Source: Pseudarthrobacter raffinosi
GTDB lineage: Bacteria > Actinomycetota > Actinomycetes > Actinomycetales > Micrococcaceae
Length of the DNA stretch: 64,000 bases
Direction: 5' to 3'
Assembly: GCF_023913735.1 (NCBI RefSeq)
Contig: NZ_JAMXBH010000010.1
Location: 62,001 to 126,000, forward strand
Shown here: piece after piece, positions 32,615-41,292 of the stretch
How the letters are laid out: each line of letters starts with the position of its first letter
How positions within the stretch are numbered: position 1 is the first letter of the stretch
Position numbers and translations under genes: made by a program
The notes under the pieces: model-generated
What the model saw: only the letters and a program-made list of their open reading frames with translations
Databases searched by the model: none
What the model was told of the DNA's origin: nothing

Positions 32615-33457
32615 GTGCAGAATGATTCTGGGTACTTCCGCACAGTCATGCGAAGAACCACCACCGTAGCGAAGGTGCTGCTGGTGGGTCTTGTAGTGAT
32701 GCTCGTTTCTGCGGGCACTATCTTCGCGGCCAGCCAGGGCGGGAGCCAGGGCAACAACACAAAGGGCGTCACCATCCAGGTGAATCCCTCCAGCCGGACG
32801 GTTGACCGGGGCGACCCGGTCAACTATTCGGTGTCCCTGACCTCCACCAACGGATTCAGCGGCAGCGTCACCCCCACTGTTTCGGGCCTGCCGGCCAGTA
32901 CGACGGCGGCCTTCGCACCGGCGTCGGTGACGCTCGCGTCGGGCAAAACGGCTACCGTGACGCTGACGGTGGCGACGTCGGCCACCACTCCGGACGGCAA
33001 AGCGGACCTGACCATCGCCACCGCGGCCGGCGCCAGCCAAGCCGCCGGCGTCGTGGTCCAGCTGTACGTCCAGTCGTCCAAAAAAACCTTCAGTATTTCC
33101 GGAAACCTCGGTGAGCCGCTCACGCCGGGCGCCAAGATTGCGCTGAATCTTTCCTTCTCCAACCCCAACAACAAGAGCCTGGCACTGTCCAGCCTGTCGG
33201 TGACCATTGCCGGGATCACCCGGACCCGGGCTGCCGTTGCGGCGGGGCTCCCCTGTACAACGGCGGACTACGCGGTGACCAACTACAGCGGGGCCTATCC
33301 GCTCACGGTTCCTGTGGGGTCCAAATCGCTCCAGGAGCTCAACCAGGATTCGGCACAGTGGCCCCAAATCGCCATGCTGGACACGGCGCTGAACCAGGAC
33401 GGCTGCAAGGGCGCAACCCTCCAGCTCTCCTACTCCGGAGCAGGAGAGGGGAACTGA
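32615..33457 (+). CDS. Exported beta-sandwich protein of unknown function
   Basis: 280 aa from GTG 32615, which has GAAGGG 8 nt upstream. The signal segment VAKVLLVGLVVMLVSAGTIF is followed by a Ser/Thr/Val-rich Ig-like domain (VTIQVNPSSRTVDRGDPVNY, VSGLPASTTAAFAPASVTLA) and a second domain ending DGCKGATLQLSYSGAGEGN. Two cysteines in the second domain may pair. It lacks the AYW motif but is encoded between two AYW proteins, 1 nt before the next start, so it is probably a partner of the same surface structure. Confidence 0.7.
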   Translation: MQNDSGYFRTVMRRTTTVAKVLLVGLVVMLVSAGTIFAASQGGSQGNNTKGVTIQVNPSSRTVDRGDPVNYSVSLTSTNGFSGSVTPTVSGLPASTTAAFAPASVTLASGKTATVTLTVATSATTPDGKADLTIATAAGASQAAGVVVQLYVQSSKKTFSISGNLGEPLTPGAKIALNLSFSNPNNKSLALSSLSVTIAGITRTRAAVAAGLPCTTADYAVTNYSGAYPLTVPVGSKSLQELNQDSAQWPQIAMLDTALNQDGCKGATLQLSYSGAGEGN

Positions 33458-33458
33458 C

Positions 33459-33971
33459 ATGACACGCACAACGAAAACCACCTCCCGACGGCTGGCTGCC
33501 AAGACTGCAGCAGCAACCGTCACCCTCTGCCTCGCCACGGGCGTGGGCGGAGCGTACGCCTACTGGGCCACGGTGGGTGCCGGATCCGGCGCCGCCACCA
33601 ACGGCACCATGGCAACCGTCACCGTAGAGGCCCTCGTGGCGGGCGACAGCCCGCAGAACACCCTTGCCCCGGGCGGCACCGCCGATGTTGCCGTCCGGGC
33701 GCACAACCCCAACGGTTATGCCGTGCGGGTCTACGCCATCCGCGGCGATGGGGCCGCGACGGCGGTCGGCGACCCCACCGGCTGCCCCGCCACTGGCACC
33801 GGAGTGACGTTCGTTGATCCTGCGGCCCCGCTGGCCCCCACAGTGAGTATTCCGGCGAACTCGTCCGTGCTCATCACCCTGCAGGGCGCCGCCGCCATGT
33901 CCACGGCGTCGTTGTCAGGCTGCCAGGGCGCCACGTTCAGTCTGCCCGTCACTTTGGAGGCACGGAAATGA
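33459..33971 (+). CDS. TasA/camelysin-like exported protein 2 (AYW signal)
   Basis: 170 aa. The signal peptide (RRLAAKTAAATVTLCLATGV) ends in GGAYAYWATVGAGSGAA, closely matching the first operon protein. The mature domain is small and beta-rich with two cysteines (TGCPATGTG, SGCQGATF). It begins one base after the stop of the preceding gene and overlaps the following gene by 4 nt (ATGA), so all are co-translated. Role by analogy: fibre-type surface protein. Confidence 0.72.
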   Translation: MTRTTKTTSRRLAAKTAAATVTLCLATGVGGAYAYWATVGAGSGAATNGTMATVTVEALVAGDSPQNTLAPGGTADVAVRAHNPNGYAVRVYAIRGDGAATAVGDPTGCPATGTGVTFVDPAAPLAPTVSIPANSSVLITLQGAAAMSTASLSGCQGATFSLPVTLEARK

Positions 33972-35275
33972 GCCGACTCATCCCTCCCAGGCGGCCGGTG
34001 GTTGAGCCTGTCGAAACCAGGCCACGACTGCTCCGCCCGAATCGCCAGGCCCGCATTGCCGGCGTTACGGCTGTAGCCCTCGTCATTTCCTGGGGCGCCC
34101 CGGCGGCCAACGCCTATTGGCAGACGCTGAGCAGCACCTCTGTCGGAGCTAAGGCTGACTCTCTCCAGGAATTGGCTGCGCCCACAGCATCCGCCTCGGC
34201 GGGTGCCGCGTCCGTTGGTTGGTTGACTCGCTCGACGACGGCGGGCCGGGCTGTCTCCGGTTACACCGTTGCGCGCTACTCGGCGGCGACCGGCGCCAAG
34301 GTTGCCGCCGGCGGAACCTGCGCGGGAACAGTTACCACGCCCATCACCACGCTGAGCTGCAGCGAAGCTGCCTTGCCTGCCGGAACCTGGTATTACACGG
34401 TTACACCTGTGCTCGGCTCATGGGCGGGGCCGGAGTCTGCCCGCAGTGTGGGAGTCTTCGTTGCTGATACGACGAAGCCGGACGCACCCTTGATCAGCGC
34501 TCCGGCAATAGTAAATAATGCCAACGTGACTGAGGTTCCGGTCAGCGTTACGGCTGAGCCGGGTTCATCGGTAACGGTCACTATTACTGATGCTCTGCCT
34601 GTTGCTACACGGCAGACGGTCTCGTACGTGCTGACGGCGGATGGCTCCAGTCAGACGACGAGCGTCAATCTCTCGACGCTGACGGACGGAATCGTTACTT
34701 ACACGGCAGTTGCCACTGATGCCGCAGGCAACGTCAGTGACCCAAGAACGGCAACGTCTACCAAGGACTTGATTCCGACAGCGAAGGTCAGTCTGAGCAA
34801 CGGCCCGGATGCGAACAAGAACAAGGTTGGCATCGCCGATCCAGGAGACAAACTAGTCCTCACCTACTCTGAGACGATGAACGCGTCGTCGATCTGTAGT
34901 GCATGGCAAAACAATTCGGCGAGCTACACGATCAACGGCAACGATGTAGTCAGCATTCAAATCAGCGCTGCGAAGGTTCTTACAGTGACTGCGGCCGGAT
35001 GTTCACCTCTGCGCATTGGGAGCGTGTCCTTGGACGGCGTGTACACCGCCACTGCACCTCTTGTTTTCGGCGGTAGCGGCAGCAATGTTTCATCGATTGC
35101 ATGGAACGGAACAGAGAAAACGCTGACTCTGACGTTGGGGAAGCTGACAAGCGGAAGTCAGGCGACGCTCGCGGCCGCAGAGGGCCAGCCAATGGTGGCA
35201 CCACCAACCGGCGTTACCGACCTGACCGGAAACCAAGCTGTAGGCGCTGTGCCGCTGGCCAAATCCCGCTTCTAG
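33968..35275 (+). CDS. Large exported AYW-signal protein with Ig-like repeats
   Basis: 435 aa. A 25-residue cytoplasmic lead (encoding a REP-type element, VVEPVETR) precedes the TM signal ARIAGVTAVALVISWGAPAA ending in NAYWQTLSSTSVGAKA. A fibronectin-III-like domain (residues 70-165, VSGYTVARYSAATGAKV) and Ig-like domains follow (PDAPLISAPAIVNNANVTEV, YTAVATDAAGNVSDPRT), then a domain with PGDKLVLTYSETMNASS. DNA at 34480-35100 is visibly less GC-rich than its neighbours. It is probably the adhesive or structural end of the operon's surface assembly. Confidence 0.72.
   Translation: MSRLIPPRRPVVEPVETRPRLLRPNRQARIAGVTAVALVISWGAPAANAYWQTLSSTSVGAKADSLQELAAPTASASAGAASVGWLTRSTTAGRAVSGYTVARYSAATGAKVAAGGTCAGTVTTPITTLSCSEAALPAGTWYYTVTPVLGSWAGPESARSVGVFVADTTKPDAPLISAPAIVNNANVTEVPVSVTAEPGSSVTVTITDALPVATRQTVSYVLTADGSSQTTSVNLSTLTDGIVTYTAVATDAAGNVSDPRTATSTKDLIPTAKVSLSNGPDANKNKVGIADPGDKLVLTYSETMNASSICSAWQNNSASYTINGNDVVSIQISAAKVLTVTAAGCSPLRIGSVSLDGVYTATAPLVFGGSGSNVSSIAWNGTEKTLTLTLGKLTSGSQATLAAAEGQPMVAPPTGVTDLTGNQAVGAVPLAKSRF
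33997..34018. repeat. GGTTGAGCCTGTCGAAACC element inside a coding region
   Basis: The sequence GGTTGAGCCTGTCGAAACC with preceding GGT is an imperfect palindrome (GGTT...AACC) that I know as a very common intergenic repeat in high-GC Actinobacteria. Here it is translated in frame as part of the cytoplasmic lead of the exported protein. Its frequency in this genome cannot be counted from the window. Confidence 0.6.
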
Positions 35276-35292
35276 ACCCCCCCAATCCAGCG

Positions 35293-35322
35293 CCAGCCTC
35301 CGGCTCCCTTCCCGGAGGCTGG
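35293..35322 (+). terminator. Hairpin terminator after the exported-protein operon
   Basis: 11-bp perfect stem CCAGCCTCCGG (35293-35303) / CCGGAGGCTGG (35312-35322) with an 8-nt loop, 18 nt past the last stop, followed by TGTTGT. Confidence 0.8.
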
Positions 35323-35420
35323 TGTTGTGCTGCGACTTGTGGGCAGAATGAAGCACAAGTTGGCGCTGCCGACAGTGGACCCGAGACCAGCCGGCAAGGA
35401 TGCCGTGGAGGGACAGGAAC

Positions 35421-36011
35421 ATGACCAGACTGCTCATCATCGGGCCGCCGGGCTCAGGGAAAGGAACCCAAGCGGTGCAGATCGCCAAGCACTTCAGCAT
35501 TCCGAACGTATCCACGGGCGAAATCTTCCGGATCAACGTCAGCCACGAGACGCCGCTGGGCGTAGAGGCCGCCAAGTATCTCGACGACGGCGCTTTTGTC
35601 CCGGACCATCTCACCAACGCCCTGGTCAAGGACCGGCTCCTCGACGCCGATCTGCAGCCCGGTTTCCTGCTGGACGGATACCCCAGGACAGCTCCCCAGA
35701 TCATGGAACTGGACAACATACTGGCGTCCCAGGGCCACCGCCTCGACGCCGTGGTGGAACTCCGCGCACCGGATTCCGAACTGGAGCAACGGATGCTGCG
35801 GCGGGCCAAGGAACAAGGCCGGAAGGACGACACCATCGAAGTGTTCCGGCACCGGCTTGACCTCTACCACCGCGAAACCCACGAGGTCGTGGCGGTCTAC
35901 GCCGGCCGGGGCATATTGGTTTCGGTGGATGGCAGCGGTGACCCAAGTGCCATCACCACACGTGCCATTACCGCCGTCGAAAAGTTCCTGGCCGCCCGGG
36001 TGTCCCCATGA
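35421..36011 (+). CDS. Adenylate-kinase-like nucleotide kinase
   Basis: 196 aa from ATG 35421 (GGAGGGACAGGA upstream). The P-loop is LLIIGPPGSGKGTQAVQIAK; NMP-binding residues are in VSTGEIFRINV and GFLLDGYPRTAPQ; the LID is short (RRAKEQGRKDDTIEVFRHRL), without a zinc site. It would convert AMP and ATP to two ADP. In relatives the housekeeping adk sits in the ribosomal-protein operon, so this is probably a second copy. It overlaps the next gene by 4 nt. Confidence 0.88.
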   Translation: MTRLLIIGPPGSGKGTQAVQIAKHFSIPNVSTGEIFRINVSHETPLGVEAAKYLDDGAFVPDHLTNALVKDRLLDADLQPGFLLDGYPRTAPQIMELDNILASQGHRLDAVVELRAPDSELEQRMLRRAKEQGRKDDTIEVFRHRLDLYHRETHEVVAVYAGRGILVSVDGSGDPSAITTRAITAVEKFLAARVSP

Positions 36012-36880
36012 GAATTGCAGTGACCGGCGGAAGCGGAAAACTCGGACGGCACGTGGTCCGCAGGCTGACCGACGACGGCCACCAGGTGTTGAACCTGGAC
36101 CGGGCCGGGGAAAGGAGCCCCGGGCTGGCCATCGTGGACCTGCGCAACTATGGCCAGGTCCTTGACGTGTTCCTGGGTCTCGACGACCGGCATGACGGCT
36201 TCGACGCAATCGTCCATCTGGGAGCCATTCCCGCACCGGGCATGAGTCCGGATGCCGCCACCTTCGAGAACAACATGCTCTCGACCTACAACGTCTTCCA
36301 GGCGGCGCGCCGGGCCGGCATCAAGAAGGTGGTATACGCCTCCAGTGAGACGGTGCTGGGACTGCCGTTCGACGTCGACCCTCCCTACATCCCGGTGGAT
36401 GAGGAATACCCGGCCCGGCCGGAGAGCACGTACTCACTCGTGAAGCACCTCGAGGAGCAGATGGCGATCCAGCTGACGCGCTGGGATCCGGAGCTGAGCA
36501 TTGCGGGCCTGCGGTTCTCCAACGTCATGGATCCTGAGGACTACGAACGGTTCCCGTCGTTCGATTCGGACGCCTGTGCGCGGAAGTGGAACCTCTGGGG
36601 CTACATCGACGGGCGCGACGGCGCGCAGGCTGTGGCGCGTGCGCTGGAAAACGGCCAGCCCGGGTTCCAGGCTTTCATCATCGCGAACGCGGACACTGTC
36701 ATGACGCGTTCCAGCGCCAGCCTCGCCGCGGAGGTGTTCCCCAACGTCACCGTCACCAAGGAACTGGGCGAACACGAGACCATGCTGTCGATCGACAAAG
36801 CCCGGCGCCTGTTGGGATTCGAGCCTGAACACACGTGGCGGACCTACCACTCCAACAGGACCACGCCCACGGAAGACTGA
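36008..36880 (+). CDS. NAD-dependent epimerase/dehydratase (extended SDR)
   Basis: 290 aa. The nucleotide-binding motif is VTGGSGKLGRHVVRRL, an acidic residue follows at LNLDRAG, and the catalytic Ser/Tyr/Lys appear in YASSETVLG and YSLVKHLEE. WNLWGYIDGRDGAQAVARAL is typical of the uronate-dehydrogenase-like group. Substrate is unknown: a sugar or sugar acid is expected. Translationally coupled to the adenylate-kinase-like gene (ATGA), an unusual partner. Confidence 0.87.
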   Translation: MRIAVTGGSGKLGRHVVRRLTDDGHQVLNLDRAGERSPGLAIVDLRNYGQVLDVFLGLDDRHDGFDAIVHLGAIPAPGMSPDAATFENNMLSTYNVFQAARRAGIKKVVYASSETVLGLPFDVDPPYIPVDEEYPARPESTYSLVKHLEEQMAIQLTRWDPELSIAGLRFSNVMDPEDYERFPSFDSDACARKWNLWGYIDGRDGAQAVARALENGQPGFQAFIIANADTVMTRSSASLAAEVFPNVTVTKELGEHETMLSIDKARRLLGFEPEHTWRTYHSNRTTPTED

Positions 36881-37070
36881 ATCGCGGAAGACTGAACCCG
36901 AAAACAGGCCGCTTTGGAGGGTGGTCCCTCAAGAATTCCGCAGGCACCGAAGGGTTGGCGCAGGATCGGCTCAATTCGCCGCATCGGTGCGTGGCGGGCT
37001 CCTAATCTGGTGATAGGCGGGGATTTGTTGCCGCCAGCATCAGTCCAGACCGCCACGCTAGGACCCCACC

Positions 37071-38909
37071 ATGCGCACCTTCCGTTTTGTGCTGCCCGCT
37101 GCCGCCATGCTGATTTCTGCCGTGGCACTGACCGCCTCGGGCCTGCCCGCCGGGGCCGTTGAGCCGACCCTTGCCCCCGCCGGCACCGACGCAAACGTCC
37201 GCTACCTGGTCCGCTACGCCGCCGAAACCGACGTCCCGGCCGAGGCGGCGCGCCTGAAAACGCAGGGCATCGGCGTCGGGCGTTCCTTTACGCACGCCCT
37301 GCGAGGCGCTGTGGTTACGGCGACGCCGGCGCAAGCCGCGGCATTGTCCCGCTCGGCAGGCGTCGCCTCGGTGGAGGTGGACGCCCCCATCACACTCTCC
37401 GCAACGCAGCAGCCCGCGCCATGGGGGTTGGACCGCGTGGACCAGCGGCCCCTGCCCCTCTCGGGTTCCTACACGTGGACCGCCGCCGGCGCCGGAGTCA
37501 GCGCTTACGTGGTGGATACCGGCGTGCTCGCCTCGCACACAGAGTTTGCCGGCCGCGTGGCAGCAGGCTGGACAGCAGTGGCCGATGGCCGCGGAGCCGG
37601 CGACTGCAACGGCCACGGCACCCATGTGGCCGGAACGGTGGCCGGAACCACCTACGGCGTGGCAAAGGCGGCGACGATCGTCCCCGTCAGGGTCCTGGAC
37701 TGCTCCGGCTCCGGTTTCAACTCCGACGTTGTGGCCGGCCTGGACTGGATCGCCGGCAACCACGCCGCCGGAACGCTCGCCGTGGTGAACATGAGCCTGG
37801 GCGGGGCGGCCAGCGCGGCTGTGGATTCCGCGCTCCAGGGTGTCATCAACGACGGCGTCACGGCAGTGGTTGCCGCCGGCAACTCCGCCGCGGACGCCTG
37901 CGGGAGCTCGCCGGCGGGGCTCCCCGCAGCGGTCACCGTGGCGGCCAGCGATTCCGCCGACCGCCAGGCTTCCTTCTCCAACTTCGGTTCCTGCGTGGAT
38001 CTGTATGCACCTGGCGTCGGCATTGTCTCCGCGTCGTACACCTCAACAACCGCAACCGCGTCCATGTCCGGCACATCCATGGCAGCGCCCCACACGGCAG
38101 GCGCCGCGGCGGTGCTGCTGTCCCAGAACCCGGCACTCACACCGGCCCAGATTGCTTCGGCGCTGACCTCGAACGCCACCGCCGGAGTCATCACGGGCAC
38201 CGGGACCGGCACGCCGAACCGCCTGGTGTACGCGGCGGCACCCGCACCGGCACCGGCACCCGTGGCGCCCGCCCCCACTGTTACGGCCAAATCACCCGCA
38301 GCACAGTCGACGGCGGTACCCGTGGCCAGCAACGTGACGGCCACGTTCAGCAAGGCCGTCCAGGGTGTTGGTGCCGGAACATTTGTGCTCCGGAACGCCG
38401 CCGGCACCGCCATCCCGGCAACGGTCAGCTACGACGCGACAACGAAAACGGCCACCCTCGATCCCTCCGCCAACCTGGCCGCGGACGTCACCTTCACGGC
38501 GACGCTGGTGGGCGGCGCCACCGCCATCCGCGACACCGCGGGCACGCCCTTGGCCAGCACGAGCTGGACGTTCACCACCGGCCCGGCGCCCACGGTCACA
38601 GGGTTCACGCCGGGCAGCAACTCCCTCCTGGTCCGGCGGAACAACAACCTGTCGGTGACCTTCAGTGAGCCGGTCCAGGGTGTCAGCACCGCCACGTTCA
38701 CGGTGAAGAACGCGGCCACCGGGGCTCTGGTCCCGGCTGCCGTCTTCCGCAACGGCACCACCAATCAGTGGATCCTGGACCCGCAGAACACTCTGGCAGC
38801 GAAGACGAAATACATGGTGACCGTAAGCGGCGGCGGGACGTCCATCCGGGACCTAGCAGGCAATCAGTTGGCCACGAAGACGTGGCAGTTCACCACGGGT
38901 TCGTTCTAG
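37071..38909 (+). CDS. Secreted subtilisin-like serine protease (S8) with two Big_5-type domains
   Basis: 612 aa. A signal peptide (residues 1-30, ending near LPAGA) is followed by an I9-type propeptide (about 45-115), and the S8 domain at about 125-400 with Asp in [15 protein letters not shown], His in [14 protein letters not shown] and Ser in [14 protein letters not shown]. After a Pro/Ala linker come two similar Ig-like domains ([19 protein letters not shown] and [19 protein letters not shown]), each of about 100 residues. It is an exported protease, autoprocessed after secretion. Its stop overlaps that of the convergent gntR gene. Confidence 0.93.
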   Translation: MRTFRFVLPAAAMLISAVALTASGLPAGAVEPTLAPAGTDANVRYLVRYAAETDVPAEAARLKTQGIGVGRSFTHALRGAVVTATPAQAAALSRSAGVASVEVDAPITLSATQQPAPWGLDRVDQRPLPLSGSYTWTAAGAGVSAYVVDTGVLASHTEFAGRVAAGWTAVADGRGAGDCNGHGTHVAGTVAGTTYGVAKAATIVPVRVLDCSGSGFNSDVVAGLDWIAGNHAAGTLAVVNMSLGGAASAAVDSALQGVINDGVTAVVAAGNSAADACGSSPAGLPAAVTVAASDSADRQASFSNFGSCVDLYAPGVGIVSASYTSTTATASMSGTSMAAPHTAGAAAVLLSQNPALTPAQIASALTSNATAGVITGTGTGTPNRLVYAAAPAPAPAPVAPAPTVTAKSPAAQSTAVPVASNVTATFSKAVQGVGAGTFVLRNAAGTAIPATVSYDATTKTATLDPSANLAADVTFTATLVGGATAIRDTAGTPLASTSWTFTTGPAPTVTGFTPGSNSLLVRRNNNLSVTFSEPVQGVSTATFTVKNAATGALVPAAVFRNGTTNQWILDPQNTLAAKTKYMVTVSGGGTSIRDLAGNQLATKTWQFTTGSF

Positions 38910-39739
38910 CTGTCGGTTGTGGAAAGGGAGGCCGACGGCGGCAATTGGGGGGCGCCGTCGGCCCCTGTTGTGTGCCGCGGGGTTGTGTGCTGAGGGGAAG
39001 CATCCGGCGACTTGCCATGGTTGTGCTCGGACCAGATATGGCCCACTTCCTCAGCGAACTGTTCCACGATCCTGCTCATGGCGGCATGGGCGGCGCCGGC
39101 CTCACCGCGCTGGATGGCGCTGGCCACGTCAACGTGAAGCTGAAGTGCTTCGTGGTGCGGCAGGTCTGGCATCAGGCCGTGTTCCGTCCGGCCGGTGAGG
39201 ACCTCGGCCACAAGATTCTGGAGCTGGGCAAACATGGCGTTGCCGGAAGCCTTGAGTACGGCGGCATGGAACTCCACGTCCAGCCGGAGGAACTCCTCCT
39301 GCTCTCCGCGCTGGCCGGCCGCCCACAGCCGCGCGGCCAGGGAGACCAGGTCGCTCCCGGCATCCCACGACGCCCGCTCGGCCGCGAGCCGGGCAGCCTG
39401 TGGTTCGATCGCGCCACGGAGTTCGTTGAGGGCCTGAAGCTGCTCCAGCCGCCGGGACGAGGCCAGCCGCCAGCGGATCACCTGGGGATCGTAAAGGTTC
39501 CAGGCCTCTTCGGGCTGTACCACGGTGCCGAACCGCCGACGGGATGCCAGCATGCCTTTGGATGACAGAACCCGGGCGGCTTCCCGGACCACGGACCGGG
39601 ATACCTTGTGCTGCGCCTCCAGCTCGTCCAGCCGCACCACCGAATTCGGCGCGAGGGACCCCTCGGCAATGGCGAGCCCCAAACTCTGGACCAACGCGGT
39701 ATGCCGGTCGGTAGGGGACTCCGCCTTTGGGGTTTTCAT
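38906..39739 (-). CDS. GntR/FadR-type regulator of the galactonate cluster
   Basis: 277 aa. The winged helix (residues 10-75: LVQSLGLAIAEGSLAPNSVV, HKVSRSVVREAARVLSSKGM, RRRFGTVVQPEEAWNLYDPQ) is followed by an FCD effector domain with D-x3-H (RLDVEFHAAVL) and HHEALQLHVDV. The end is an unstructured His/Pro/Ser tail. It is divergent from the ABC-dgo genes, as DgoR-type repressors are, and probably responds to galactonate. Its stop shares the CTAG at 38906-38909 with the subtilase stop. Confidence 0.88.
   Translation of the reverse strand: MKTPKAESPTDRHTALVQSLGLAIAEGSLAPNSVVRLDELEAQHKVSRSVVREAARVLSSKGMLASRRRFGTVVQPEEAWNLYDPQVIRWRLASSRRLEQLQALNELRGAIEPQAARLAAERASWDAGSDLVSLAARLWAAGQRGEQEEFLRLDVEFHAAVLKASGNAMFAQLQNLVAEVLTGRTEHGLMPDLPHHEALQLHVDVASAIQRGEAGAAHAAMSRIVEQFAEEVGHIWSEHNHGKSPDASPQHTTPRHTTGADGAPQLPPSASLSTTDS
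38930..38963 (+). terminator. Hairpin 3' of the subtilase, inside the convergent gntR coding end
   Basis: 11-bp perfect stem GGCCGACGGCG (38930-38940) / CGCCGTCGGCC (38953-38963) with a 12-nt loop, 21 nt after the subtilase stop. It is embedded in the last codons of gntR (GADGAPQLPP region), so the terminator doubles as coding sequence. Confidence 0.6.
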
Positions 39740-39874
39740 AGATAAATCATACTGGTTGCCAAAAGGGGTTGTTTAAGTCTGCCTTATTTACCTATGCTCT
39801 CTTCCAGAGCAGATGTAAAGATGCATTTGTAGATGGCTGGACAGTGACGTCAGCCTCGAAGCAAGGGAGTCGTC

Positions 39875-41170
39875 ATGAAGCGACGTTCAGTAATGAAGTA
39901 CGCGGCAGTCGCCGCGGCATTTTCCATGGGGCTGACAGCCTGCGGCGGCGGCAGCGGCAGCAGCGACGCCAAGGAATCCGGCATCGTCCGGGTAACTCTC
40001 GCAAATCACGTCTGGACCGAAGGCATCAAGGCCGCCATCCCGGAATTTGAGAAGTCCTCCGGGCTCAAGGTGGAACTGACGCAGCTCGGCGAAGACCAGC
40101 TCTCGGACCAGTACAACGTCAAGCTAAACGCAGGCAGCGACGAGATCGACGTGATGATGTACCGCCCGCTCCAGGAAGGCAAGGCGTTCGCGAAGAACGG
40201 CTACCTCGCGGACCTGACCAGCAAGGTCTCCTCGGATTCCGGCTGGGACTGGAAGGACTACCAGGAGGGCCCGGTCAAGGCCACCACCGCTGACGGCAAG
40301 GTTGTTGGCGTCCCCATCATCACCGAGCGCGAAGTCCTCTACTACCGCAAGGACCTGCTGAAGGCCGCCGGCCTTGAGGTCCCCAAGACCATGGAGGAGC
40401 TTGAAGCGGCCGCCAAGGCCATCAAGGAAGCCAACCCGGACACCGCCGGTTTTGTGGCCCGCACCGGCAAGTCCGCCGCCGTCACCCAGTTCTCCAGCTT
40501 CCTGTACAGCTTCGGCGGCGACTTCACCGATTCCAGCGGCAAGTCCACCGTCAACTCGGCAGCTGCCAAAGAGGCCTATGCCTTCTACGGCGGCCTGATC
40601 AAGAACTACGGTCCCGCTAACGTCAGCACGGACATGAGCTGGCCCGAAGCGATGGCCATCTTCACCCAGGGCAAGGCCGCCTTCTACACCGAGGCGGACT
40701 CGCTCTACAAGAACGCCACCGATCCGGCCAAGTCCAAGGTTGCCGAGACTGTCGGGTTCGCCGCACTGCCCGCCGGTCCCGCCGGTTCCAAGCCGTACAA
40801 CATCCCGTCCTGGGGCCTGGCAGTGAACGAGGCTTCGGGCAACCAGGACAACGCCTGGAAGTTCATCCAGTGGGCCACCAGCAAGGAACGCACCCTGGCC
40901 GCACAGAAGGCCGGCGTCCCCGGACCCCGCGCCTCCGTCTGGGCTGACTCAGCCGGAACTTCCACGTACCCGAAGGACCTGGCCGAAGCCATTGCCGCCA
41001 GCGCCAAAAACGGTGTGGGCCACGACCGTCCCGAGGTAGTCACCGTTGGCAAGGCCCGCGAAATCGTGGGCGAGCCGATCGTTGCCAGCATCACCGGCGC
41101 CGACGCTTCCGCCGCAGCAGACTCGGCCCACGTGGCCTTCCAGAAGTTCCTGGACAGCGAAAAGAAATAA
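39875..41170 (+). CDS. ABC transporter substrate-binding lipoprotein (family 1 sugar type)
   Basis: 431 aa. Signal peptide with lipobox GLTAC (Cys23), then CGGGSGSSDA linker and a family 1 solute-binding fold (VTLANHVWTEGIKAAIPEFE, YYRKDLLKAAGLEVPKTMEE, AMAIFTQGKAAFYTEADSLY, SWGLAVNEASGNQDNAWKFI). It should capture the pathway substrate outside the membrane for the two permeases downstream. GGAG precedes the ATG. Two hairpins separate it from the permeases, which usually lets the binding protein be made in excess. Confidence 0.92.
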   Translation: MKRRSVMKYAAVAAAFSMGLTACGGGSGSSDAKESGIVRVTLANHVWTEGIKAAIPEFEKSSGLKVELTQLGEDQLSDQYNVKLNAGSDEIDVMMYRPLQEGKAFAKNGYLADLTSKVSSDSGWDWKDYQEGPVKATTADGKVVGVPIITEREVLYYRKDLLKAAGLEVPKTMEELEAAAKAIKEANPDTAGFVARTGKSAAVTQFSSFLYSFGGDFTDSSGKSTVNSAAAKEAYAFYGGLIKNYGPANVSTDMSWPEAMAIFTQGKAAFYTEADSLYKNATDPAKSKVAETVGFAALPAGPAGSKPYNIPSWGLAVNEASGNQDNAWKFIQWATSKERTLAAQKAGVPGPRASVWADSAGTSTYPKDLAEAIAASAKNGVGHDRPEVVTVGKAREIVGEPIVASITGADASAAADSAHVAFQKFLDSEKK

Positions 41171-41185
41171 CGCACGCAGTGCACG

Positions 41186-41255
41186 GGGCCTCAGCCAATG
41201 AGGCCCGGTGTACGCAACAGCCCCGGCGGGACGGCAGTGACGCTGCCGTCCCGCC
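41186..41255 (+). terminator. Two intra-operon hairpins after the binding-protein gene
   Basis: First hairpin GGGCCTCA (41186-41193) / TGAGGCCC (41199-41206). Second, GGCGGGACGGCAG (41225-41237) / CTGCCGTCCCGCC (41243-41255), is a 13-bp perfect stem with a 5-nt loop followed by CCGGCCATTCTTC. Located between binding protein and permease genes, they probably act as partial terminators or mRNA stabilisers. Confidence 0.75.
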
Positions 41256-41292
41256 CCGGCCATTCTTCACCCCCCAACTCCTTAGGTGAACC

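Noticed and set aside
32063..35275. SipW-type signal peptidase or sortase within the exported-protein operon
   Set aside because: None of the four proteins has signal peptidase catalytic motifs, LPxTG or a sortase fold; neighbours are an ANTAR regulator and an adenylate-kinase-like gene.
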